From CAYONP01 sp964405335 (GTDB lineage: Bacteria > Armatimonadota > UBA10988): a stretch of DNA of 46,470 nucleotides. The notes beneath the pieces were generated by a model. The model made no database searches and was not told where the DNA came from. It saw only the letters and a list, made by a program, of their open reading frames with translations. The stretch is taken from assembly GCA_964405335.1 (NCBI GenBank), contig CAYONP010000041.1, forward strand, positions 1 to 46,470, in the 5' to 3' direction. Positions 39,212 to 46,470 of the stretch are shown one piece after another; position 1 is the first letter of the stretch; each line of letters begins with the position of its first letter. Position numbers and translations under genes: made by a program.

Positions 39212-40101
39212 CAGTCCTGCTCCAGATCGATCCGCATGGTCCAGACGAAGACCTCGCCGGCCGGCAACGTGACCAGGCCACGCCGCGCCTGCAGCCCGTT
39301 CGGCCAGCCGAGCCACGGCTCGGGGCACCAGTAGCCACGCTCGCGCGAGCCGTAGAAGACGAACAGCCGGCTCTCGGCGCTGGTCCACTCGGTGCCGCGC
39401 TCGATCGCCTGGCCGACCCGGAGCGTCAGGCCGTCGGGATAGACCGCCGTCAGCACCGCCGGCTCGGGCAGACCGCCGACCACGCCGTTGAGGAACAGGT
39501 CGTCGGCCAGGGTGACCGCGCTCAGGTCGATCGGCGAAGTGCCGTCGAGGAGCCCGCGGCGGGTGAGGCCGTGCCGGACCTCAGCGGGCACACTCACTCG
39601 CACCGCGTCGAACGGCTCGGGCACGGCGAGGGTCAGGTGGTTGCCCAGGCAGAACGGCATGCCCGTCGGCGAGGTCACCTCGACGCGGGCGGTCAGTCCG
39701 CCGTCATCGAGCGTGTAGCCAAGCCGGAGCTGGAACGGCCAGGGATAGCTCGCCAGCGTCTGCTCGTCGTCGGCCAGACCGTAGGTCGCTCCACCGGCGT
39801 CCTGCCACAGCAGTGTCCAGCGGCGGTGCATGGCGAAGCCGTGGATCGGCATCGGGTAGCGTCGGCCGTTGTGCTCGAACGAGCACTCCTCGGCGCCGGG
39901 GCCGTAGTTGCGCCCGACCGCCGGCCAGAGCCACGGCGCGCGGCCCTGCCAGCCGCCGTCCTCGGTCGGCGCGAACCGGTTGGCACGATAGAGCAGCTCG
40001 CGCCCGTCGATGGCGAGGCTGCTCAGCTCGGCGCCGCGGTCGGCGATGGTGGCGGTGAGCCGGCCGCCGGGCGAGGTGAGGGTCTCGATCCGGGGAGTCA
40101 T
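39211..40101 (-). CDS. Aldose 1-epimerase/DUF4432-type galactose-mutarotase-like protein
   Basis: 296 aa with the galactose-mutarotase-like beta-supersandwich: TIADRGAELSSLAIDGRELLYRANRF, WLWPAVGRNYGPG, YPMPIHGFAMHRRW (substrate-binding His as in GalM-type HGFA), MPFCLGNHLTLAVP, and late RGTEWTSAESRLFVFYG, CPEPWLGWPN (with GlyTrp/Glu region). It interconverts anomers of aldoses, fitting processing of rhamnose or other released sugars. No signal peptide; cytoplasmic. Start ATG 40101 overlaps the MFS stop by 4 bp (ATGA); the stop shares a base with nth. Confidence 0.85.
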   Translation of the reverse strand: MTPRIETLTSPGGRLTATIADRGAELSSLAIDGRELLYRANRFAPTEDGGWQGRAPWLWPAVGRNYGPGAEECSFEHNGRRYPMPIHGFAMHRRWTLLWQDAGGATYGLADDEQTLASYPWPFQLRLGYTLDDGGLTARVEVTSPTGMPFCLGNHLTLAVPEPFDAVRVSVPAEVRHGLTRRGLLDGTSPIDLSAVTLADDLFLNGVVGGLPEPAVLTAVYPDGLTLRVGQAIERGTEWTSAESRLFVFYGSRERGYWCPEPWLGWPNGLQARRGLVTLPAGEVFVWTMRIDLEQD

Positions 40102-41237
40102 CGGGCTCTCCGCCAGGGTCCGATGCAGGCGGCGCCGGCGATCACGATGGCGGCGGCATACCAGCCGGCGGACGGGCCGATTTGCGTGGCGGCGAAGCCG
40201 AACAGCACCGGGCCGGCCATCGAGCCGGCGTTGACCACCGCTTCGTGGATGCCGCCCTGCCGGCTGGCATCCTCGCGGCCGTAGACACTGCGGTAGAAGC
40301 TGGCCGCATAGGCCACGCCGGTGCAGAACCCGAACGCCGCCAGGGCCACCGCGGCCAGGGCGATCTGCCGCGTGGCGACCAGCGCCAGGGCGACCACCGC
40401 GATGACCTGCGACCCGCGCAGCCAGGCGCCCGACGAGGCCTCGGGCCGGACCAGGCCGAGGTAGGCGAAGCTGGCCGTCTGGACCAGCGAGACCATGGCC
40501 ACCCAGGCGGCGGCGGCCACCTCGCTCAAGCCGAGCTGCGCCGGCCCCCACTGCGGAAACAGGGCGCGCAGCGCGCCGAGGCCGACATAGGCGGCGAACA
40601 TGCCGGCCCAGGCCTGCAGCCGGCCGGCGGAGTCATGCGGCACCGGCGGCTCGGCGCCGTCGTCGGCGCCGCCGGGCAGCGTGGCGGGCAGTCGGCTGCA
40701 GAGCAGGCTGGCGCCGGCGGCGACGCCGGCCACGATCCGGAGGGTGACCGCCGGGCCAAGGGTGGTCACCGCCAGCCCGCCGAGGAAGGTGCCGGCGGTC
40801 CAGCCGATGCCCCAGCCGATGTTGAACGCGGCGATGCGGCGGGGCAGCACGCGGCTGGCCGCGCCGTGTCCGAGCCAGCCTTCGAGCGCCGGCCAGAACA
40901 TCGCCGCGCCGACGCGCTGGCAGCCGAACAGCAGCCCGATAGCGAGCAGGCTGGGGGCGAGCGGCAGGGCCACGCTGGCGGCGGCGACGACCGCCGTGCC
41001 GATGACGCAGGCGGCGCGGCGGCCGATCCGGTCGGCCGCGTGGCCGAGCAGGATGGTCACCGCCACATATGCCGCGGTGGGGAGTCCTAAGACCAGGCCG
41101 GTGACCTGCAGGTCGGCCTGCCACGGATCGCCCTTGAGCCAGAGCGAGAGCGAGATGACGGTCGCCGCCTGGCAGGAATCGACCAGTGCCGCGGCAATCA
41201 GGAAACCAAGCGTGCGCGGCAGACGTCGCCTACCCAT
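40098..41237 (-). CDS. Major facilitator superfamily transporter
   Basis: 379 aa with about 11-12 membrane helices. MFS landmarks: TAAYVAVTILLGHAADRIGRRAACVIG (the loop 2-3 GxxxDRxGRR motif), FGCQRVGAAMFWPALEGWLG, FNIGWGIGWTAGTFLGG (motif C-like), and a second half beginning near LQAWAGMFAAYVGLGALRAL, with YGREDASRQGGIHEAVVNAGSMAGPVLFG. First gene of the six-gene rhamnosidase operon, suggesting uptake of rhamnose or an oligosaccharide, although MFS sequence does not define substrate. ATG 41237 lies only 17 bp from the divergent GH-like gene, so promoters must overlap coding sequence. Confidence 0.88.
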   Translation of the reverse strand: MGRRRLPRTLGFLIAAALVDSCQAATVISLSLWLKGDPWQADLQVTGLVLGLPTAAYVAVTILLGHAADRIGRRAACVIGTAVVAAASVALPLAPSLLAIGLLFGCQRVGAAMFWPALEGWLGHGAASRVLPRRIAAFNIGWGIGWTAGTFLGGLAVTTLGPAVTLRIVAGVAAGASLLCSRLPATLPGGADDGAEPPVPHDSAGRLQAWAGMFAAYVGLGALRALFPQWGPAQLGLSEVAAAAWVAMVSLVQTASFAYLGLVRPEASSGAWLRGSQVIAVVALALVATRQIALAAVALAAFGFCTGVAYAASFYRSVYGREDASRQGGIHEAVVNAGSMAGPVLFGFAATQIGPSAGWYAAAIVIAGAACIGPWRRAR

Positions 41238-41254
41238 CGACAGCTAGACTCCGG

Positions 41255-43792
41255 ATGGACCAACTCACGGGATCGGGGCGCGCACCGAGGCGGCTCTGGC
41301 CGCTGGCCGTGCTGTGGCTCGGCCTCCTACCCGCGCCGGCGCTGCAGCGCGTCGGCGATCGCTTCGTCGACGACGCCGGCCGGGTCGAGCTGCTCGCCTG
41401 GGCGTTTGGGACGGTCGCCCTCGATCAGCTCGAAGAGTACCACAACGCCGGGCTGAACGTGCTCTACCTCGAACTCGGTCAGGGCACCGACGAGGCCCGC
41501 CAACGCCGGCTCGCACGCGCCGCCGCCGACCGCGGGATGCAGGTCATCCTCGGCCTCAACTGCCTTGACGCCACCCGGCCCGACGAGAGCCTCGACCCGT
41601 CCGACGCCGAGGCGGTCCGGGCCACGACCGACTGGCTCGCCGGCGTCGTCGCCGACTGGCGCGACACGCCCGGCCTGCTGGCCTATGCGCTGCAGCACGA
41701 GGCCGAGGATCGCATCGCCTGGACCCAGCCCGCGCTGGCCGCGCACCTGGCCGCGGTCTACGCCGTGCCGGCCAACCTCAATGCGCTGTGGGGCAGCGCG
41801 CTGAACAGCTTCGGCGAGGTGACGCCCGAGGCGATTGCCGAACTCGATCGCGCCGCGCCGTCGGGCGTCTCGCCCGCCTCGTTCGAGGTCGCCCGCTGGC
41901 GGCTCGAAACCGCGAACCGGCTGATTGGCCGGTGGGTCGAGGCCATCCACGCCGCCGATCCAACCAGGCCGGTGATCGGCGGTCGCGCCGCGCGGCTGCG
42001 CGAACTGCTCAACGCGCCCTCGAGCCTGGCCGGGCTGCAGCCGGCGGTCGACGCCTACGGTCTGGGTTACCGGCGGCCGGCGTATCCCGTCGAGGCGGTC
42101 AGCATCGCCCACCAGAACGGCCGGTTCGCCGTCATTCCAGGCCTCGACGCGAACCAACCAATCGCTGAGCTCGGCGACAGCATCCCGCTCTGTGTCGGTC
42201 GTGGAGCCTGCGGGGTGAGTTTCTCGAGCTGGGCGGCGCTGGCCGACGACCGCGAGCGGCTCGGCCTGGTGCGCGCGCGGCTGGCCGAGGCCCGGCGGCA
42301 GGGCTGGGCCGCGTTCCGGCCGAGCGGCACCGCCGCGATCCTGACTCAGCCCTATGTCCGCGGCCCGGCGGCCGGTCGGCGCGACCTGTTCGGCTACGGC
42401 GCGTTCGGCGGCGACGAGCCGGCCGGGCTGCTCGAGCTCGTCCGCCGCGGCACCCGGTTCGGCCTGCTCAGCATCCTCACGCCGCGCGACCTGGAGACGA
42501 CCGACCTGTCGCGCTTCGCCGTCGTCTTCGCCAGCTCGCTGTTCGAGCTCGACCAGCACGACCTGGCCGATCTCGAGGCCTACGTCGCCGGCGGGGGGCG
42601 GCTGTTCGCCGACCTGGGCATCGGCTGCCTCGGCCCGCCGGGCGACCTGGCGGCCATGCCCGAGCCGCTCGGCGCGCTGTTCGGCCTGCAAGTCAGCGAG
42701 GTCCGCCCGCTTCACGAGCGGGCGCTGCACGACCCGCGCGACTTCGACCGGCTGATGGCCACGGCGCCCGGCGAGGCCGTCTTCCCCGAACTCGATGCCA
42801 ACCTGTCGCATCCCGGCAGCCTGCGTTTCCTGCGCCGGAGCTACGTCTTCCCGAGCATCATCCCGGTCAAGTACACCTCACCGCTGCTCAGTCGCACGTT
42901 GTTGCTCGCCCCGGCGGCGTTCGTGCATTTTGGCGAGGAGACCCGCGTGGTGGCCGAGCAAGCGCAGTCGCCCGAGCGCCGCGACGGCCGGCCGGCGGTC
43001 TGCGGGCTGAGCATCCACCCCCACGGCGACGGCCTCGGCCTGTTCTGGGGCACCTTCGCCTGGCAGGGCTGGGGGCCGGCCGAACCGACCTTTGTGGCGG
43101 TGATGGAGTCGCTGCTCGGCTACCAGCCGCCGCTCGTTCTGCGCGGCGAGCCGCTGATCCCCGAGGCGGCCCGCATCGCCCGCGGCGACGACGGCATCTT
43201 CGTCGAGAACCTGACCGGCGACGAACTGGCGCTGGAGTTCGATGTCGCCGGCTATGAGCCGAGCCTCTATGCCGGGGGCCTTAACCTCATCCGCCGACCC
43301 GAGCTGCTGCCCGACGGCCCGCAGCCGGGCCGCTCGCGCTGGGGCTTCGTCAACCAACGCCTGGTCGACCTGGCGCCGGGCGAGACGCGTTACAACGCTG
43401 CCTCGCCGCTGCAGCTCTGGCCGCAACAGGCCGACGCCGCGGCCGAGCTCGAAGTCTACTCGCCGGACCGGATCGAACTGACGGTCTATGGCAGCGGCGG
43501 CACGCCGGGGCGGAGCACCGCCGGCGGCTGGATTGTGCCCGACCCGGACTGGACCGAGGTCCATCTGGTCATCGGCGATGGACCCTACCGGCTCGAGCCG
43601 GGCGAGCTGCACCGGGCCGAGTGGGTGGTCACCGAGCTACGCCCGACCGGCACCTTCATCACCCGCGAGACGACCACGTTGACGGTCACCGGCGACCGGC
43701 AGATCGTCATCCGCCGGCCGGTCTATCAGTTCCATCTGCGGCTGACGCCGCTGCGCGATCGTCCGGCGGGTGGGGCGGCAGGGCGAGAGTAA
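41255..43792 (+). CDS. Secreted glycoside-hydrolase-like protein (clan GH-A barrel)
   Basis: 845 aa. Signal peptide about 12-30 (RLWPLAVLWLGLLPAPALQ). Residues about 35-330 form a TIM-barrel-like region: AWAFGTVALDQLEEYHNAGLNVLYLEL, VILGLNCL, GLLAYALQHEAEDRIAW (His-Glu at the usual Asn-Glu acid/base position), and GRAARLRELL. Residues about 380-450 resemble a trimerisation/amidotransferase-like domain (SILTPRDLETTDLSRFAVVFASSLFELDQHDLADLEAYVAGGGRLFADLG). The rest is beta-rich. The layout recalls beta-galactosidase GH42-type proteins, but specificity is not assignable. ATG 41255 is chosen to keep the signal peptide; no strong ribosome site. The 3' end overlaps the converging kinase gene by 86 bp. 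Confidence 0.75.
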   Translation: MDQLTGSGRAPRRLWPLAVLWLGLLPAPALQRVGDRFVDDAGRVELLAWAFGTVALDQLEEYHNAGLNVLYLELGQGTDEARQRRLARAAADRGMQVILGLNCLDATRPDESLDPSDAEAVRATTDWLAGVVADWRDTPGLLAYALQHEAEDRIAWTQPALAAHLAAVYAVPANLNALWGSALNSFGEVTPEAIAELDRAAPSGVSPASFEVARWRLETANRLIGRWVEAIHAADPTRPVIGGRAARLRELLNAPSSLAGLQPAVDAYGLGYRRPAYPVEAVSIAHQNGRFAVIPGLDANQPIAELGDSIPLCVGRGACGVSFSSWAALADDRERLGLVRARLAEARRQGWAAFRPSGTAAILTQPYVRGPAAGRRDLFGYGAFGGDEPAGLLELVRRGTRFGLLSILTPRDLETTDLSRFAVVFASSLFELDQHDLADLEAYVAGGGRLFADLGIGCLGPPGDLAAMPEPLGALFGLQVSEVRPLHERALHDPRDFDRLMATAPGEAVFPELDANLSHPGSLRFLRRSYVFPSIIPVKYTSPLLSRTLLLAPAAFVHFGEETRVVAEQAQSPERRDGRPAVCGLSIHPHGDGLGLFWGTFAWQGWGPAEPTFVAVMESLLGYQPPLVLRGEPLIPEAARIARGDDGIFVENLTGDELALEFDVAGYEPSLYAGGLNLIRRPELLPDGPQPGRSRWGFVNQRLVDLAPGETRYNAASPLQLWPQQADAAAELEVYSPDRIELTVYGSGGTPGRSTAGGWIVPDPDWTEVHLVIGDGPYRLEPGELHRAEWVVTELRPTGTFITRETTTLTVTGDRQIVIRRPVYQFHLRLTPLRDRPAGGAAGRE

Positions 43793-44897
43793 ACACCGAG
43801 CCGGCGCCGACACGGCTCTCGACGCTCAGCGTGCCACCCAGCATGTCGGTCAGCCGCCGCACGATGGCCAGGCCCAGGCCGGTCGAGACCGAGCCGAACC
43901 AGCCGCCCTCGTGGAGCTTCACGTAGGGCTCGAAGATCCGCTCCAGATCCTCCTCGGCGATGCCGATGCCGGTGTCGCGGACGGTCACCTCGACACCGTC
44001 GCCGAGCGGCCGGGCCGAGACGGTCACCTGCCCCTGCTCGGTGTACTTGACCGCGTTGCTGAGCAGGTTGATCAGGATCTGCTTCAGCTTCAGCCGGTCG
44101 GTGGTCAGCGTCGGCAGATCGCCGGCCACTTGATCGACCACGGCGATGCCGCGGTCCCAGGTATGCGGCTCGACCGACTCGACCGCCTCGGCAACGACCA
44201 CTTCGAGCCGCACCGGCTCGCGCATGATGGCCACCGGCCCGCTGGCCATGCGCGACAGGTCGAGCACGTTGTTGAGCAACTGGAGCTGGACCGTGGCGTT
44301 CTTCAGCACCTTCTGCAGGTAGCCGCGCTGCACCTCGCTCAACTCGCCACTGTAGCCCAGCAGCATGTGGCAGAAGCCGATGATGGCGGTCATCGGAGTG
44401 CGTAGCTCGTGGCTCACCCGCGCGATCATCTCGTCCTTGGCCCGGATCGCCTGGAGCGACTCTTCCTGCAGCGCCCGGTACGCCTCGAGCTGCTCGGCAA
44501 GCTGGTGCTGTAGCAACCCGGCGGCCTCGGACTCGATCAGCGACTCGTGCCAGCCGAGCAGCTCGCCGGCCGCGTCGACCATCGGCCGCGAGCGGTAGAG
44601 CCAGGTCGCCGGCCGCGGGGCGGCGAGGCGCAGCTCGAGTTCGATCCCACCGGCCGGCTGGTCGAGGTAGCCGGCCAGCCGCGCGCCGTCGGCCAGGCGT
44701 GGGATCAGCCGGTCGCCGAGCACTTCGGCGCGGGCCCGGCCGACCAGCGAGTCGGCGCCGTCGGCCTGGAGCAGGCGGGCAAACAGCGGGCTAAGGGCGC
44801 GGTAGACGCCGCCGGCATCGACCCAGGCCACCGCGCCGACCTCGGCCTCGAGCCAGGTCGGCAAACTCGGCGTGGCGGTGGTGGCAGCGCGCTGCAA
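43707..44897 (-). CDS. PAS-domain sensor histidine kinase
   Basis: 396 aa, no membrane helix, hence cytoplasmic. PAS-like domain about 15-120 (AVAWVDAGGVYRALSPLFARLL ... LLGWHESL), coiled-coil linker about 122-155, HisKA with His163 in ARVSHELRTPMTAIIGF, and HATPase_c with INLLSNAVKYT (N box), RDTGIGI (G1), FEPYVKL and STGLGLAIV (G2). All catalytic motifs are intact. It should autophosphorylate and pass phosphate to a receiver; candidate partners are the orphan receivers at 2-3.4 kb, by inference only. Starts at TTG 44897, a less certain choice. The last 86 bp run antisense to the end of the GH-like gene. Confidence 0.88.
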   Translation of the reverse strand: MQRAATTATPSLPTWLEAEVGAVAWVDAGGVYRALSPLFARLLQADGADSLVGRARAEVLGDRLIPRLADGARLAGYLDQPAGGIELELRLAAPRPATWLYRSRPMVDAAGELLGWHESLIESEAAGLLQHQLAEQLEAYRALQEESLQAIRAKDEMIARVSHELRTPMTAIIGFCHMLLGYSGELSEVQRGYLQKVLKNATVQLQLLNNVLDLSRMASGPVAIMREPVRLEVVVAEAVESVEPHTWDRGIAVVDQVAGDLPTLTTDRLKLKQILINLLSNAVKYTEQGQVTVSARPLGDGVEVTVRDTGIGIAEEDLERIFEPYVKLHEGGWFGSVSTGLGLAIVRRLTDMLGGTLSVESRVGAGSVFTLALPPHPPDDRAAASAADGTDRPAGG

Positions 44898-45020
44898 GTC
44901 AACTCGCCGCGGACCGACGCCGCCCGCGGTCGGACCGCGCGTGCCGGTGGTCGACCCCTGATTCGAGTATAGTGAGACCGCAACCGCCGGTCAACATTCG
45001 CGCCACATTCGCGCCACGGG

Positions 45021-46010
45021 TCACGGCCGCAGCGCCGGCTTGCCGACCCGCCCGGCGGCGAACTCGGCGTAGGCCGTGGCCGCCTCGGCCAGCGGCCAGC
45101 GGTGGGTCACCAGCCGACCGACCTCCAGCCCGCGGCGATAGAGCTCGAGCATGTCGGGATACTCGGCGTAGTGGTAGAACCAGCTCCCGAACACCGTGAT
45201 GTCGCGGCGGATGAGCTGGTTGGCGACGTTCAGCGGCACGTCGCCGTTCTCGCCGCAGCAGGCGACGGTGCCGCCCGGGCCGACCGCCGCCAGGGCGAGG
45301 GTGAAGCCCTCCGGCCGGCCAGTCGCCTCAATCGCCGCTTCGGCCAAACGGCCGCCGGTGAGTTCGCGGATGGCCGGCAGGGCGTCGACGGCGGACACAT
45401 CGACCACCGCGTCGGCGCCCATCTCGCGGGCGTAGCCGAGCCGTTCGGGCACGCGGTCGAGGGCGATCACGCGCGCGCCGCGGAAGCTGTGCAGCAGGAT
45501 GTTGCCCAGCCCGATCGGCCCGCAGCCGACCACCACCACGGTGTCACCGCCGCGGGTCGGCAGCCGGCGCGAGGTGTGGTAAGGCACGCCCAGCCCGTCG
45601 CCGGCGAGCAGCGCGCCGACCTCGTCATCGACCTCGTCGGGCAGCGGCACCAGCACGTGGTCGGGCGCGGCGGCCAGCTCGGCGTGCAGGCCTGGACAAA
45701 CCCGCCAGTGCCCGCACCAGGTATAGCGCCCGCGGGCGCACTGGTCGCAGGCGCCACAGCCCCGGACCGCGTGGATGCCCACCCGATCGCCGTCACGCCA
45801 GCGTCGTGAGCGGCTCGCGTCGACCACCACGCCGGCCGCCTCGTGGCCGCCGTTGGTCGCCATGCGCTGCTCGCCGCGGTAGCCGTGCAGCTCACTGCCG
45901 CACAGCAGCGAGGCGGCGATCTGGACCACGACCTCGCCCTCGCCGGGCTCTGGATCGGGCACGTCGATCAGCCCGACCTGTGATCGGCCGAGCATCTGCA
46001 CTGCGCGCAT
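45021..46010 (-). CDS. Zinc-dependent medium-chain alcohol dehydrogenase
   Basis: 329 aa, MDR superfamily. Catalytic-zinc residues Cys37 (LLCGSELHG) and His56-Glu57 (GGHEAAG). Structural zinc Cys85-x2-Cys88-x2-Cys91-x7-Cys99 (GCGACDQCARGRYTWC). Rossmann motif VVVVGCGPIGLGNIL followed by an acidic Asp in ALDRVPERL, indicating NAD(H) preference. Resembles threonine/sorbitol/galactitol dehydrogenase relatives; oxidation of a sugar alcohol or related polyol fits the neighbourhood, but substrate is not proven. ATG 46010 is well defined by the conserved MRAVQM start. Divergent from the superoxide dismutase gene, 116 bp apart. Confidence 0.9.
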   Translation of the reverse strand: MRAVQMLGRSQVGLIDVPDPEPGEGEVVVQIAASLLCGSELHGYRGEQRMATNGGHEAAGVVVDASRSRRWRDGDRVGIHAVRGCGACDQCARGRYTWCGHWRVCPGLHAELAAAPDHVLVPLPDEVDDEVGALLAGDGLGVPYHTSRRLPTRGGDTVVVVGCGPIGLGNILLHSFRGARVIALDRVPERLGYAREMGADAVVDVSAVDALPAIRELTGGRLAEAAIEATGRPEGFTLALAAVGPGGTVACCGENGDVPLNVANQLIRRDITVFGSWFYHYAEYPDMLELYRRGLEVGRLVTHRWPLAEAATAYAEFAAGRVGKPALRP

Positions 46011-46126
46011 GGGCGGCTCCGCGCGCCGGTTCGGTGGCCGTCGGCGGGGTCCTGCCGCCCTTACCCGGCCGATCGACCGCGTCAAGATCAGGGTCGGTGT
46101 GAGTGGAGCGAGAAAGGACCGAACGC

Positions 46127-46470
46127 ATGGCACACACGCTACCCGACCTGCCCTACGCCCACGATGCGCTGGAGCCGCACATTGACGCGCGGACGATGGA
46201 GATCCATCACGGCAAGCACCACGCCGCCTATGTGGCCAACCTGAACAAGGCGGTCGAGGGCACCGACCTGGCCGAGGCGAACATCCGCGAGATCTGCGCC
46301 AACCTCGGCTCGGTGCCCGAGAACATCCGCACCGCGGTGCGCAACAACGGCGGCGGGCACTGCAACCACAGCCTGTTCTGGAAGGTGATGAGCCCCGACG
46401 GCGGCGGCGCGCCGACCGGCGCCCTGGCCGACGCCATCGCCGCCGAGTGCGGCGGCTTCGACTCGTTCAA
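46127..46470 (+). CDS. Fe/Mn superoxide dismutase, N-terminal part (cut by window end)
   Basis: First 114 residues of an Fe/Mn SOD: LPYAHDALEPHIDARTMEIHHGKHHAAYV with metal His27, and NNGGGHCNHSLFWKVMSP containing the second metal His, both at family spacing. It dismutates superoxide to oxygen and peroxide in the cytoplasm. The C-terminal DxWEHAY metal motif lies beyond the window, so the metal preference cannot be judged. AAAGGA about 9 nt before ATG 46127 supports the start. Confidence 0.95.
   Translation, partial: MAHTLPDLPYAHDALEPHIDARTMEIHHGKHHAAYVANLNKAVEGTDLAEANIREICANLGSVPENIRTAVRNNGGGHCNHSLFWKVMSPDGGGAPTGALADAIAAECGGFDSF

Overview
The window is a high-GC bacterial contig, densely packed with many 1-11 bp gene overlaps. 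It lacks rRNA, tRNA, CRISPR arrays and recognisable transposases. The best taxonomic clue is the tandem pseudopilin pair at 30.6-32.3 kb: a TLIELLVVIAIIAILAAI helix, then LFPVFAQAREKARSASCL, then a C-terminal CDGHAKW block. I associate this signature with Armatimonadota. The carbohydrate-heavy content (GH78, GH84, two large GH-A-like proteins, FG-GAP propeller, several sugar isomerase-like barrels) and a very hydrophobic DUF6785-type protein fit that phylum or a neighbour. A 10-N scaffold gap inside G/C homopolymer sequence (22414-22423) indicates a draft or metagenome-derived assembly. The phylum call is inference.

Layout. 0.2-2 kb: TatA-like protein and an M20 peptidase. 2-3.6 kb (minus): two response regulators and a two-helix membrane protein. 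3.7-6.8 kb (minus): a TIM-barrel isomerase preceded by a GpmI-like protein that has lost its catalytic serine and several metal ligands and carries a rubrerythrin-like helical C-terminus. 6.9-11.5 kb (minus): an overlapping set FG-GAP propeller > MurQ > ROK kinase, followed by a receiver-GAF-kinase protein without the phospho-acceptor histidine. 11.6-13.9 kb (plus): ECF sigma factor and secreted GH84-like protein 2 nt apart. 14-19.8 kb: membrane thioredoxin, an overlapping SGNH hydrolase > rhomboid > STN/TPR/propeller operon, and an Asp/Glu racemase-like protein. 20-23 kb (plus): VOC protein, secreted TIM-barrel protein, and two tandem secreted paralogs separated by the assembly gap. 23.4-28.2 kb (minus): DNA-3-methyladenine glycosylase coupled to a 1396-aa secreted GH-like protein. 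28.3-32.3 kb (plus): DUF6785-like membrane protein and two pseudopilins. 32.3-33.7 kb: a PEP-CTERM propeller gene in a 1.26-kb segment bounded by an exact 82-bp direct repeat. 33.7-41.2 kb (minus): six-gene operon MFS > aldose epimerase > Nth > small membrane protein > glycerol-1-phosphate dehydrogenase-like > alpha-L-rhamnosidase. 41.3-46.5 kb: secreted GH-like protein, PAS histidine kinase, zinc alcohol dehydrogenase and the start of a superoxide dismutase.

How it fits together. Most genes serve capture and processing of extracellular sugars: secreted hydrolases release rhamnose, N-acetylhexosamine or other sugars; MFS, epimerase, isomerase-like proteins and dehydrogenases handle products; MurQ plus the ROK kinase suggest amino-sugar or muropeptide recycling. 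Regulation is by receivers, two kinase-like proteins and one ECF sigma factor with no visible anti-sigma.

Intergenic DNA carries at least four kinds of palindromic or tandem repeats. The most striking is a family of three 84-89 bp elements with CGGGGTCAG/CTGACCCCG ends and a related core. The points most worth following are the GpmI pseudoenzyme-rubrerythrin fusion, the histidine-less kinase, the 82-bp-repeat-bounded PEP-CTERM insertion, and the bacterial G1P dehydrogenase embedded with Nth in a rhamnosidase operon.
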